From Rhodovulum strictum (GTDB lineage: Bacteria; Pseudomonadota; Alphaproteobacteria; Rhodobacterales; Rhodobacteraceae), in contig NZ_WJPO01000005.1 of assembly GCF_009649175.1 (NCBI RefSeq), positions 62,001 to 126,000 on the forward strand: DNA of 64,000 nt, written 5' to 3'. Position 1 is the stretch's first letter. The number at the start of each line of letters is the position of its first letter. The notes under the pieces are model-generated. The model was not told the DNA's origin, ran no database searches, and was given only the letters and a program-made list of their open reading frames with translations. Shown piece by piece: positions 26,913 to 35,141 of this stretch. The translations under genes and the position numbers were made by a program.

Positions 26913-27548
26913 ATGCGTGAACTACTCAGACCCCTCGGACTTGCAGCGCTTGTGGCGCTGGCCGGCCCCGTGCTGGCGCAGGACGCGGGCGGCACCGCAA
27001 CCCCCGAGGCCGGAACCGTGGCCCCGCCCAACGTCACCACCGCCGAGGTCGACAGCCTGCCGATGGCCGAGCAGGAGGCCGACAACGGCCCTCAGGCCTA
27101 TCTCAAGGAGACCTTCCAGGATTGGCGGGTCGTCTGCGTCAAGCTGGATGACGAGCGGGAATCGTGCAACATGCAGCAATTGCTGCGGGACTCGAACAAC
27201 AACCCGGTCAGCCAGGTCTCGATCGCACCGCTGCCGCCCGCCGCCGCGCCGCGCGCCGCCGCGGTCGAGATCGCCACGCCGATGGAAACCCTGCTGAGCG
27301 AGGATCTGCGGCTGGCCATCGACACCGCCGCGCCCAAGCGCTATCGCTTCACCTTCTGCGTGCCGCAGGGCTGTTACGCCCGCTTTGCGCTGACGCAGGA
27401 AGAGGTTGCCGCCTTCAAGGCCGGGCGTTCGGCCAAGGTCATCATCGTGCCGCTGATGGCACCGGACCAGACCGCCGAGATCCCGATGTCGCTGTCGGGC
27501 TTTACCGCGGCCTATGACATGGTGGCCAAGACCATGGCCGACCAGTAA
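26913..27548 (+). CDS. Invasion-associated locus B (IalB) family protein
   Basis: A 211-residue exported protein. The ATG at 26913, preceded by AAAGGCAGG, gives a signal peptide (MRELLRPLGLAALVALA, cleavage after VLAQ). The IalB domain (about residues 55-205) shows the typical opening FQDWRVVC, the cysteine pairs in ESCNMQQ and FTFCVPQGCYARF, and the closing GFTAAYDMV. IalB was named from Bartonella invasion, but members are widespread in free-living alphaproteobacteria, where the role is unknown. Convergent with fabF. Confidence 0.88.
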   Translation: MRELLRPLGLAALVALAGPVLAQDAGGTATPEAGTVAPPNVTTAEVDSLPMAEQEADNGPQAYLKETFQDWRVVCVKLDDERESCNMQQLLRDSNNNPVSQVSIAPLPPAAAPRAAAVEIATPMETLLSEDLRLAIDTAAPKRYRFTFCVPQGCYARFALTQEEVAAFKAGRSAKVIIVPLMAPDQTAEIPMSLSGFTAAYDMVAKTMADQ

Positions 27549-27564
27549 CGCACCTGAACCTGCC

Positions 27565-27591
27565 GCGGTCCGGGGCCTGCGCCCCGGCCGC
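27565..27591. terminator. Bidirectional hairpin between ialB and the ketoacyl synthase gene
   Basis: Stem of 11 bp with one bulged T (GCGG-T-CCGGGGC / GCCCCGG-CCGC) and a 4-base loop. It lies midway in the 55-bp convergent gap. Confidence 0.6.
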
Positions 27592-27603
27592 AAGCCTCGA
27601 ACC

Positions 27604-28812
27604 TCAGGCCCGGCGCAGCGCCAGAACCGCGTTGAGCCCGCCAAAGGCAAAGGCGTTCGACAGAACGACATCCACCTTCGCCTCGCGTGCCTCGTTCGGC
27701 ACCACGTCGAGCATGCATTCGGGATCGGGTTCCTCGTAGCCGATGGTCGGCGCGATCACCCCGTCCTTCAGCGCCATGATGCAGGCCAGAAGCTCCACCG
27801 CACCGGTGCCGCCGATCAGATGGCCATGCATCGACTTGGTGGACGAGATCATCAGCCGGTCGGCATGCGCGCCGAACACATCCGCCACGGCGGCACATTC
27901 GGTCTTGTCATTTGCGGCCGTGCCGGTGCCATGGGCGTTGATATAGCCCACATCCGCGGGCGCGAGCCTTGCATCGCGCAGCGCGCCCGCGATGGCGCGG
28001 GCCGCCCCCTGGCGCGAGGGCATGACGATGTCCGAGGCATCCGCGGTCATCGCGAATCCGACCACTTCGGCCAGGATCTCGGCGCCGCGGGCGCGGGCAT
28101 GGTCGTATTCCTCGAACACGAAGACCGCCGCGCCTTCGCCCTGAACCATGCCGTTGCGGTTGGCGCTGAACGGGCGGCAGGCGTCCCTGGACATCACGCG
28201 CAGCCCTTCCCAGGCCTTGATGCCGCCAAAGCACAGCATCGATTCCGACCCGCCGGTGACGATCACCCGGCTGACGCCCGACCGGATCAGGTAGAACGCC
28301 TGGCCCATCGCGTGGTTCGACGATGCGCAGGCCGTGGCCACGGTAAAGGACGGCCCGCGCAGGTTGTAGGTCATCGAGACATGGCTGGCCGCGGCATTGT
28401 TCATCAGCTTCGGCACGACGAAGGGATGGACGCGGTTCTTGCCCTCCTCGTAGACCGAGCGGTAATTCTCGTCGAGCGTGGTCATGCCGCCGCCCGACGT
28501 GCCCAGCACCACCCCCGCCTCGTTCGAGAGCTGGCCCGAGAAATCCAGGCCCGACTGCGTGATCGCCTCGCGCGCGGCCATCAGCGTGAACTGGGTGAAC
28601 CGGTCATAGAGCGCGATCTGCTGGCGGTTGAAATGGTCTTCGGGCTCATAGCCCCTGACCTGTCCGCCGATGCGGATCGACAGCCGGTCGAGATCGCGGA
28701 TGTCGATCTCGCCGATGCCGCAGCGCCCCTCGCGGAACGCGGCCAGCGTGTCGGGGACGTTATGGCCAAGCGCGTTGATCGTGCCCTGGCCGGTGATGAC
28801 GACGCGCCTCAT
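27604..28812 (-). CDS. Beta-ketoacyl-ACP synthase, FabF-like
   Basis: Condensing enzyme of 402 residues that elongates acyl chains on ACP. The catalytic triad is present: Cys162 in VATACASSNHAMG, His294 in NAHGTGTAAND and His331 in KSMHGHLIGG, plus Lys326 and the GFGG-like NAFAFGGLNA end. The gene overlaps a dedicated acyl carrier protein gene by 4 bp and follows lpxD. This suggests synthesis of a special acyl chain for lipid A rather than bulk fatty acid synthesis; that role is inferred. Whether the housekeeping fabF lies elsewhere cannot be seen. Confidence 0.92.
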   Translation of the reverse strand: MRRVVITGQGTINALGHNVPDTLAAFREGRCGIGEIDIRDLDRLSIRIGGQVRGYEPEDHFNRQQIALYDRFTQFTLMAAREAITQSGLDFSGQLSNEAGVVLGTSGGGMTTLDENYRSVYEEGKNRVHPFVVPKLMNNAAASHVSMTYNLRGPSFTVATACASSNHAMGQAFYLIRSGVSRVIVTGGSESMLCFGGIKAWEGLRVMSRDACRPFSANRNGMVQGEGAAVFVFEEYDHARARGAEILAEVVGFAMTADASDIVMPSRQGAARAIAGALRDARLAPADVGYINAHGTGTAANDKTECAAVADVFGAHADRLMISSTKSMHGHLIGGTGAVELLACIMALKDGVIAPTIGYEEPDPECMLDVVPNEAREAKVDVVLSNAFAFGGLNAVLALRRA

Positions 28813-29075
28813 GCTTTCTGGTCGGCAACCAGCCCCTCGACTGCGCGGACGATCGCGGCCACCGACGAGATGTCGAACTCGCTTTCCGAGGGATCGTTGG
28901 CGTTGAACGGCACCTGGATGTCGAACGCTTCCTCGATGGCAAAGATCGATTCCACCAGGCCCAGACTGTCGATGCCCAGATCCTCGAGCGTCGAGTCCAG
29001 TTTGACGTCCGAAGGTTCGAGCACGGCCTGCTCGGCGATGATCGCGATCACCTTGTCCTTCACGCTGTCCGACAT
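28809..29075 (-). CDS. Acyl carrier protein (dedicated, lpxD-linked)
   Basis: An 88-residue acidic carrier protein. The phosphopantetheine serine is in LGIDSLGLVESIFAIEEAF (DSL motif, about Ser38). It differs from the housekeeping AcpP consensus (GADSLDTVELVMALEEEF), with Leu-Gly after the serine and a longer C-terminus. This and its place between lpxD and a ketoacyl synthase suggest a specialised carrier, analogous in role to AcpXL of rhizobia though not closely alike. It is coupled to the downstream synthase by a 4-bp overlap. Confidence 0.9.
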   Translation of the reverse strand: MSDSVKDKVIAIIAEQAVLEPSDVKLDSTLEDLGIDSLGLVESIFAIEEAFDIQVPFNANDPSESEFDISSVAAIVRAVEGLVADQKA

Positions 29076-29111
29076 GGGGGCCCCTTTTGCCTTGCTTTGT
29101 CGTGCGTGGAT

Positions 29112-30203
29112 CTAGTCGCTCGCGGAGCGCTTTGAAACCGCTTTCTGCAATTCGGCCACCTGCGCGAAAAGCCGCGGCAGGCGGCGCAGCGCCTTGTAGC
29201 TTTCGACATGGGTTTCCATGCGCATGGCGGGATATCCCAGCAGGACGCGGCCCTTGGGCGCATTGGTAAAGATCTTGGTGGCACCGCCCGCGATCACGTC
29301 ATCGCCGATAAAGATGTTGTCATTGACACCCACCTGCCCGGCCAGAACGACCCGGTCGCCAATCCGGACCGATCCCGCGATGCCGACCTGCCCGCAAAAC
29401 AGGCAGTCGCGGCCGATCTGGACGTTGTGGCCGACATGAACAAGGTTGTCGAGCTTGCTGCCCGAACCCACCACCGTATCGCGGATCGTGCCGCGGTCGA
29501 TGCAGGCATTGGCCCCGATCTCGACATCGTCGCCGATGGTGACGGCGCCCAGCGAATGGATGCGCGTCCAGCCCTGCGCCTCGGCCGCGCCCGCATCGCC
29601 CAGCGACTGGCGCACGTTCTCGACCGCGGATTTCTCGGGCGTGACAAAGGAGAACCCGTCCGCCCCGATCACCGCGCCGGGTTGCAGGATGACCCGATCC
29701 CCGATCTGCACCCGGGCGCCGATCCGGACGCCTGCTTGGATCAGCGCGTCGGCGCCGATGCGGGCATCCTCGGCGATGAAGCCATGCGGTGCGATCCGGG
29801 CGCGCGGGCCGATCACGGCACGGGGACCGATGACCACAAGCGGCCCGATCGCGGCGCCTTCGCCGATCTCGGCGCTGGGGTCGATCACGGCCGAAGGGTG
29901 GATGCCCGGGGCAATCTCGGGGCCGGGATCCATCAGCCGGGTCAGCCCCGCCATGGCATAGCGCGGGCGCGGCACGAACAGCGCCGCGCGCAGCCCCAGC
30001 GCGCGCCAGTCGGCACCGTCCCACAGGATCGCAGCCTGCGCAGCACCCTGCGCCAGACCCTCGGCATAGGCAGGCTTCATCGCCAGCGCCAGCGCGTCCG
30101 CGCCGGCCTCCGCCGGTTCGGCGGCGCGCGCGATCCGGAGCGATCCGTCGCCTTCGAGCCGCGCGCCAAGCGCGACCGCGATCTGGTCGAGTGTGAACGC
30201 CAT
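29112..30203 (-). CDS. lpxD: UDP-3-O-(3-hydroxyacyl)glucosamine N-acyltransferase
   Basis: Third step of lipid A synthesis: N-acylation of UDP-3-O-acylglucosamine with a 3-hydroxyacyl-ACP. The N-terminal uridine-binding domain (about residues 1-100) starts [14 protein letters not shown]. The left-handed beta helix of hexapeptide repeats covers about 105-315, with the catalytic His in [13 protein letters not shown], and a C-terminal helix binds ACP. The ATG at 30203 gives 363 residues. It follows the L,D-transpeptidase gene by 31 bp and precedes the ACP gene by 36 bp. Confidence 0.96.
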   Translation of the reverse strand: MAFTLDQIAVALGARLEGDGSLRIARAAEPAEAGADALALAMKPAYAEGLAQGAAQAAILWDGADWRALGLRAALFVPRPRYAMAGLTRLMDPGPEIAPGIHPSAVIDPSAEIGEGAAIGPLVVIGPRAVIGPRARIAPHGFIAEDARIGADALIQAGVRIGARVQIGDRVILQPGAVIGADGFSFVTPEKSAVENVRQSLGDAGAAEAQGWTRIHSLGAVTIGDDVEIGANACIDRGTIRDTVVGSGSKLDNLVHVGHNVQIGRDCLFCGQVGIAGSVRIGDRVVLAGQVGVNDNIFIGDDVIAGGATKIFTNAPKGRVLLGYPAMRMETHVESYKALRRLPRLFAQVAELQKAVSKRSASD

Positions 30204-30234
30204 GTCGGCCCCCTGCCCTTGCCCGGGCCCGGGT

Positions 30235-31842
30235 TTACCCCCGAACCGGCAGGACCGCCACCCCGGCGGCCTGCAACGCATCGAAAATCGCCGCATCCCG
30301 GCCATAGACATCGCGGCGATACTGCATCCGTCCCTTGGGATCGGTGACCGCGGTGCGATAGATGATGTGGATCGGCAGCGGCTGTTCCAGATCGACCCGC
30401 GTCTCGCGCCCCGAAGCCAGCCGCGCGGCAAAGAACCCCTTGGGATCGTCGGTCTGCGCGGCCAGCAGCGCATAGGCGAAGTCGAACGGATCGCCCAGCC
30501 GGATGCAGCCATGGCTGAAGGTGCGCACCTCACGCGCGAACAGCGATTTCGACGGCGTGTCGTGCAGGTAGATGTTGTAGGGGTTGGGGAACATGAACTT
30601 GACCTGCCCCAGCGCATTGGCCTGCGAGGGCGGCTGCTTGAGCGCGAAGGGGAAGGTGCGCGCGGTGTAGTTCGAGAAATCGACCGCGCCGCGGCTGACA
30701 ACCCGGCCACGCGAATCCACCAGTTGCAGATAGCCATGCGCATTGGGGTTGGCCTGCATCTTGGGCAGGTATTCCTTGACGGTGATCGAGCGCGGGACAT
30801 GCCAGGACGGGTTGATGACCATGTGATCCATCACGTCCGAAAACTCGGGCGTGCGCTGGTCGTTCACGTTCTTGCCCACGACCGAGCGGGTCTGGAACAC
30901 CACCTCGCCCGCGTCGATGATGCGGGCGTGGAAATCGGTGATGTTGACCAGCACATGCCGGTCGCCACGGTCATTGCCCAGCCAACGCTCGCGCTCCATC
31001 GCGACGAGGATGGATTTCAGCCGCTCCTCGGGCGCGACGTTGATCTCGTCGACCGTGCCCGCACCGGCAATGCCGTCGGGTTCCAGCCCGTGGTCAAGCT
31101 GGAACGCCTGCACCGCCTTTTGCAGCGCCACGTCATAGCTGGCCGCCGCGCTGCGCGCGAGATAGCCCATGGAAATCATTCGGTTGCGCAGCGCAACGAC
31201 GGCCTCGCCGGTCTGGCCCGGGCGCAGCGTGCCCGCTGGCACGCGCGGGCCCCATCCGCCCTCGGCGATGCGCTGTTCCAGGCGCATCTTCTCGCGCAAG
31301 AGCCTGGCATATTCGGGGCTGCGCGGGGCAAGGCCACGCAGGAAGACGCCGGGATTATCGGCCGCGGCCAGCCCGGCCAGCAGGTCGCCCGGTTCGGGCC
31401 GGTCGATCTGGCGCTTGATGTCGGCGACCACGCGGCGCGGCTCGATCACGCCCGAGTGGATGTCGCGGGCATAGGACAGGAACATCCGCGTCGCCGCGAC
31501 CTCGGCCCGGCCGATGGCGCGCAGCGTGCGGGCATCGCTGAATGTGGCGATCAGCGCGTGCGGATCGTAGCGCCCGGCGGGCAGCCCATGGGCCGACGCC
31601 TGCGAAAACGCGGTCAGCAGCGCGGCGCGGCGGTCCGCGGCCTCGGCCGATGTCCAGAACGGCGCGTAGTCGCGTGCGCGGTAGAATTCGGCGATGGCGG
31701 CATCGTCCGACGCCGCCTCGGCCACGGCCTGGCGGAAGGCGGCCATGTCCATGCTTGCCTGCGCGGGCAGCGGCCCCGTCAGGCCCAGAACGACAGACGC
31801 AGCCCCTGCCATCAGCACGCGGCGCAGATCAACAAGACGCAT
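30235..31842 (-). CDS. L,D-transpeptidase, LdtD/YcbB type
   Basis: Periplasmic enzyme of 535 residues making 3-3 cross-links in peptidoglycan or attaching proteins to it. A signal peptide (about residues 1-30, ending PAQA) is followed by the YcbB scaffold domain. A peptidoglycan-binding domain lies at about 210-265 ([17 protein letters not shown] and [11 protein letters not shown]), and the YkuD catalytic domain at about 295-475. The active-site motif [11 protein letters not shown] and the upstream HDTPSK are intact. The ATG at 31842 is preferred over the adjacent TTG. It heads the lpxD-acp-KAS unit and is divergent from a MepK-like gene. Confidence 0.93.
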   Translation of the reverse strand: MRLVDLRRVLMAGAASVVLGLTGPLPAQASMDMAAFRQAVAEAASDDAAIAEFYRARDYAPFWTSAEAADRRAALLTAFSQASAHGLPAGRYDPHALIATFSDARTLRAIGRAEVAATRMFLSYARDIHSGVIEPRRVVADIKRQIDRPEPGDLLAGLAAADNPGVFLRGLAPRSPEYARLLREKMRLEQRIAEGGWGPRVPAGTLRPGQTGEAVVALRNRMISMGYLARSAAASYDVALQKAVQAFQLDHGLEPDGIAGAGTVDEINVAPEERLKSILVAMERERWLGNDRGDRHVLVNITDFHARIIDAGEVVFQTRSVVGKNVNDQRTPEFSDVMDHMVINPSWHVPRSITVKEYLPKMQANPNAHGYLQLVDSRGRVVSRGAVDFSNYTARTFPFALKQPPSQANALGQVKFMFPNPYNIYLHDTPSKSLFAREVRTFSHGCIRLGDPFDFAYALLAAQTDDPKGFFAARLASGRETRVDLEQPLPIHIIYRTAVTDPKGRMQYRRDVYGRDAAIFDALQAAGVAVLPVRG

Positions 31843-32171
31843 CAAATCAATTCCCTGTCAGACTTTTCACACGCGAGGATGCGGGGTACCTTCGGCCAAT
31901 CGCGGCAACCTGTCCACAGGGAAATCCACACCCTTCCATCGAAACTCAACTCCCTGTTGCAGAAATCCAGCGCCCTGCCGACCCCATCCTAAGCCGCAAA
32001 AATGAGCAAGTTCTTGCCGGTTTGCCGGGGCTCCGGCCCCCTGCGGCGAATCCAGTCTTGGCTGGAAATGCCGAATATGTCATAGACATGGCGGGTCGGA
32101 ACCAATGGTCCGAGGAAAAAAACGCCGTGAAATCGCGGCACTGGAACGAAATTGGGGCGGGCGGAGATATC
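31843..32171. other. 329-bp divergent promoter region (L,D-transpeptidase / MepK-like)
   Basis: No gene seen. A TTGGCT / CATAGA pair with a 17-base spacer at about 32053-32081 could serve the MepK-like gene. A TGTCCACAG element near 31913 resembles a DnaA box but is isolated. Neither is strong. Confidence 0.35.
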
Positions 32172-32738
32172 ATGAACATGACCCGGAACGGCATCTCGCG
32201 CCGTGGCCTTCTGGCCGCGTTTGCAGCAACCACACTCGTCGCTGCGCCGACATATTCCAACGCTTTCGGAGTTCTGAGGGGCGCAGGCGACATCCGGCGG
32301 GTCCGGATGTATTCCGGCCGCACCGGCGAGAGCATGGACACGATCTACTGGATCGAGGGCGAGTACATCAAGGAAGCGGTGAGGGAAATCAACCACTTCA
32401 TGCGCGACTGGCGGAACGATCAGACGGTGTCGATGGATCTGCGCAATCTCGACATCATGGCCGCCGCACACAGGCTGCTTGATGTGGACGAACCCTACAT
32501 GCTGCTGTCGGGCTACCGCAGCCCGCAGACCAACGCGATGCTGAGCGCCCGCTCGGGCGGGGTCGCCAAGAACTCGCTGCACATGAAGGGCCAGGCGGCG
32601 GATCTGCGGCTCAAGAGCCGGACGGTCGGCCAGATGGCGCGCGCGGCAAGCGTCTGCAAGGCGGGCGGCGTCGGCACCTATTCCAGCTCGAACTTCGTGC
32701 ATATGGATTGCGGCCCGGTGCGGACCTGGGGCCGCTGA
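32172..32738 (+). CDS. DUF882/M15 murein endopeptidase, MepK (YcbK)-like, Tat-exported
   Basis: A 188-residue peptidase-like protein. It opens with a twin-arginine signal (SRRGLLAAFAATTLVAAP). The M15-type zinc site is complete: His/Asp in SLHMKGQAADLRL and His in FVHMDCGPVRTW, with the substrate loop LLSGYRSPQTNAML before them. E. coli MepK (YcbK) has this fold and cleaves 3-3 cross-links. The divergent L,D-transpeptidase makes the same bonds, so the pair may build and trim them; this is inference. Start ATG 32172 with GGAG 6 bases upstream. Confidence 0.88.
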   Translation: MNMTRNGISRRGLLAAFAATTLVAAPTYSNAFGVLRGAGDIRRVRMYSGRTGESMDTIYWIEGEYIKEAVREINHFMRDWRNDQTVSMDLRNLDIMAAAHRLLDVDEPYMLLSGYRSPQTNAMLSARSGGVAKNSLHMKGQAADLRLKSRTVGQMARAASVCKAGGVGTYSSSNFVHMDCGPVRTWGR

Positions 32739-33023
32739 GGCCACAACGCCACCCTTTCTGGCGTCAGGCGCCCCCGCCTGTGCGCCATTATGGCATTGTG
32801 ACGTAGACCTTGCCACAGTTCACCCTGTCGGATCCTGCCGCTCTGGCATTGTTGACCCTACGAAAACTCTAAGTTCCCCGGCTTGCATCGCCCGAACAGG
32901 GCTTTGCGGCATTTTTGCGTTCAAATTTCGTCACGATCGCGTTAACATTTAGAGACTCGGGGCACTGTATTTTTCAGGGGTCTGGTTGTGTGCCGCCGAG
33001 GCAACCATGGGAAGGTTAAAAAC

Positions 33024-33799
33024 ATGCTTAATCTGTAAAGGCGAGCCTCGCGGCCGGCGCAGCCGTTCTGGCGCTTGCATCCGCGGCCAACGCGACCATC
33101 GTGACCGTGTTCGACGGCATTGCCGCGGGCCGGACATCGTTCGATTCGACGGTCACGGCCGCCGGTGGTACCGTTGTCTCCGACACCTGGGCCGGTCTGT
33201 CGGGCGGCACGTCGATCGACCGCGGTGACTACACGATCACGCGGAACGGCGGTGGCTCGTTCTGGGTCAGCAGTTACGGCTCGATGTCGGGCCAGACGGT
33301 CGATATCAGCCCCGCCCGCAACGACGGCGGCTGGTGGGACGCCTCGGGGCGGACCGATCCGATGGATTACTACAACGCGGGCGTCACGCTGACCTTCAGT
33401 TCGGCGATCAACTCGATCGGCTTCGAGGTGGGCGACTGGGCGACCTGCTGCTACGATCCGGTGACCGAACTGTTCATCTCGTTCGATGACGGCGCGCCGA
33501 TCAAGGTGGCCTCGGCGACCACCTGGAGCCAAGGGCTGTTCCCGTCGCAAACCAACCCGGCAAGCAGCGTCTACGAGATCTTCGTGGCCGCTTTCGACGA
33601 CTCGGGCGAGTTCACCAAGGTCTCGTTCTGGGGCAACGGCCTGGGCGAATATCTGGTGTTCGGCGGCCAGGTCCGCTATGCGCTGCTCGACGAAGGCAGC
33701 CTGCCGCCCATCGGCGACGTGCCGCTGCCGGCCTCCAGCCTGCTGCTTCTGGGCGGTCTGGGCGGCATCGCCGCACTGCGCCGCAAGCGCACGAAATAA
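33024..33799 (+). CDS. VPLPA-CTERM surface protein with apparent 5' frameshift
   Basis: Secreted protein with the VPLPA-CTERM sorting tail (VPLPASSLLLLGGLGG, then RRKR), a PEP-CTERM variant recognised by exosortases. The body (about 200 residues) is a Gly/Ser/Asp-rich beta-type domain. The only good start is ATG 33024 with GGAAGG 8 bases upstream, but this frame reads M-L-N-L and then stops at TAA 33036. One base further the frame reads VKASLAAGAAVLALASAANA, a perfect signal peptide continuous with the protein. One base is therefore missing near 33033. In the uninterrupted frame the first start codon is GTG 33101, which would lack the signal peptide. Confidence 0.75.
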
Positions 33800-34130
33800 G
33801 GCGATGACATTTCGGCGCGCGGGCAGGTTGAACCGCGCGCCATTGAAATTCCGACGCCGGGCCTCAGGGTCCGGCGTCTTTCTTTTCGGATCAGGTTCGG
33901 CCGGGCCGATTCCGCAGCGCTTGTGATCGACCAGCCACAAGTTCTCGTGCGGCGTGGTTGTGCCACCCTGGCCGGGATGGCCTCCAGCCCCCGAAGCCCC
34001 GTCAGCGCCCGCGGCATGTGACCGGGCGCGCATTTCTGTCAGGCCCCGATCTGCATCGCTTCGGGTTGCCTCCGGCCCAAGCCGGATTGATGGTCGCCGT
34101 CCGGCTCTGTGCGCAGATCGCTTTCCGGCC
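33800..34130. other. 331-bp gap after the VPLPA-CTERM gene
   Basis: Holds the terminator at 33853-33886. The remaining 240 bp up to the FGE-like stop contains no supported gene or RNA. Confidence 0.4.
33853..33886 (+). terminator. Terminator of the VPLPA-CTERM gene
   Basis: 8-bp stem GACGCCGG/CCGGCGTC with further inner pairing, followed by TTTCTTTT. 54 bases after the stop codon. Confidence 0.8.
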
Positions 34131-35141
34131 TCATGGGGCCGGTGCCTGATCCAGCGTCTTGCAGCAGCGAAAGCCCAGATGGTAATTCTCGTGGCTGCCG
34201 GGGCTCATCACCCGGTCGCCATGCCAGTAGGGCGCGCGCCAGCGGCACCAGTCGGGATGGGCGCGGTATTTGTCCCAGATGAACCACGATCCCTTCATCT
34301 CGGTGACGCCCAGCGTGGTGCTGCCCGCGCTGGCCATCTGGTCGGGGGCCAGCGGCAGGTTCATGTGCTCGGCCGCGTTGCCGTTCAGGTCATAGACCCT
34401 GAGCGGGCTGGTACATCCTGCAAAACTGCCCGCCGGATAGGTGTTCGAGCCGCAATTCTTCCAGCCGCCGCCGGGACAGGTCGGGCTTTTCTCGCTGTTC
34501 TGGGCGCAGATTCCGGTCTGAAAGGCGGGGCCATAACTCCAGCGCGCGGCGGGTTCGTGCCTGGCGTTATGCGCCGCGCGCATCCGGTTGACCGCGGCCG
34601 AGGCCGACAGCCCGCGCGCAAGGTCGAAGCGGTAATCGGGTGGGGCAAGCGCGCCCTGGCAGGCACCTTCCCATTCATGGGCATCGCACAGCCGCTTGCC
34701 TTCGGCGGCGCAGATCAGGGCGGCTTCGCGTGCCTTGACCCAGACCACGGGATAGGCGCAGGGGATGTTGGGGTATTCGAACTGGTCGATGCAGGCTTTC
34801 GCATCCTCGGGGCGCTGGGTCGCGGGGTCGTAGAGCGGCGCCATGAACTTCGCGCCGCAGATCCGTTCGAAGCGGCGGTCGGCATGGGCCGCCAGCGCAT
34901 TGCCGCCCGCACGGGCATTGCATTCCTCGCGGGTCATCGGGTGGCGGGTGATGGCGGGGTTGCCCTGACCCAGCACCGACGAGACCGCAAAGATCGCCCG
35001 GATCCGGTCAATCTGCGCCGGGCTGACACCGCGCGCCGCGGCGATCTCGTCGAACAGGCGCGCGTTGCGCTCGGCCAGGCTCTGTGCGGCGGCGGGGATT
35101 GCCCAGAGAAGGCAGGCAAGGACGATCGCAACCTGCCTCAT
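34131..35141 (-). CDS. Secreted SUMF1/FGE-like domain protein
   Basis: A 336-residue exported protein. The ATG at 35141 starts a signal peptide (MRQVAIVLACLLWAIPAAAQ). The C-terminal 250 residues carry the formylglycine-generating-enzyme (SUMF1) pattern: CIDQFEYPN, GKRLCDAHEWEGAC, YDLNGNAAEHMN, KGSWF and the closing NYHLGFRCC. Many cysteines suggest disulfides. No sulfatase is encoded nearby, so a true formylglycine activity is doubtful; such domains often serve as binding or structural modules. It overlaps the upstream gene by 4 bp. Confidence 0.82.
   Translation of the reverse strand: MRQVAIVLACLLWAIPAAAQSLAERNARLFDEIAAARGVSPAQIDRIRAIFAVSSVLGQGNPAITRHPMTREECNARAGGNALAAHADRRFERICGAKFMAPLYDPATQRPEDAKACIDQFEYPNIPCAYPVVWVKAREAALICAAEGKRLCDAHEWEGACQGALAPPDYRFDLARGLSASAAVNRMRAAHNARHEPAARWSYGPAFQTGICAQNSEKSPTCPGGGWKNCGSNTYPAGSFAGCTSPLRVYDLNGNAAEHMNLPLAPDQMASAGSTTLGVTEMKGSWFIWDKYRAHPDWCRWRAPYWHGDRVMSPGSHENYHLGFRCCKTLDQAPAP

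Noticed and set aside
32942-34033. A 363-codon minus-strand frame opposite the VPLPA-CTERM gene
   Set aside because: Composition is Arg/Gly/Ala-rich shadow. The plus-strand signal peptide, body and sorting tail explain the interval apart from the one missing base.
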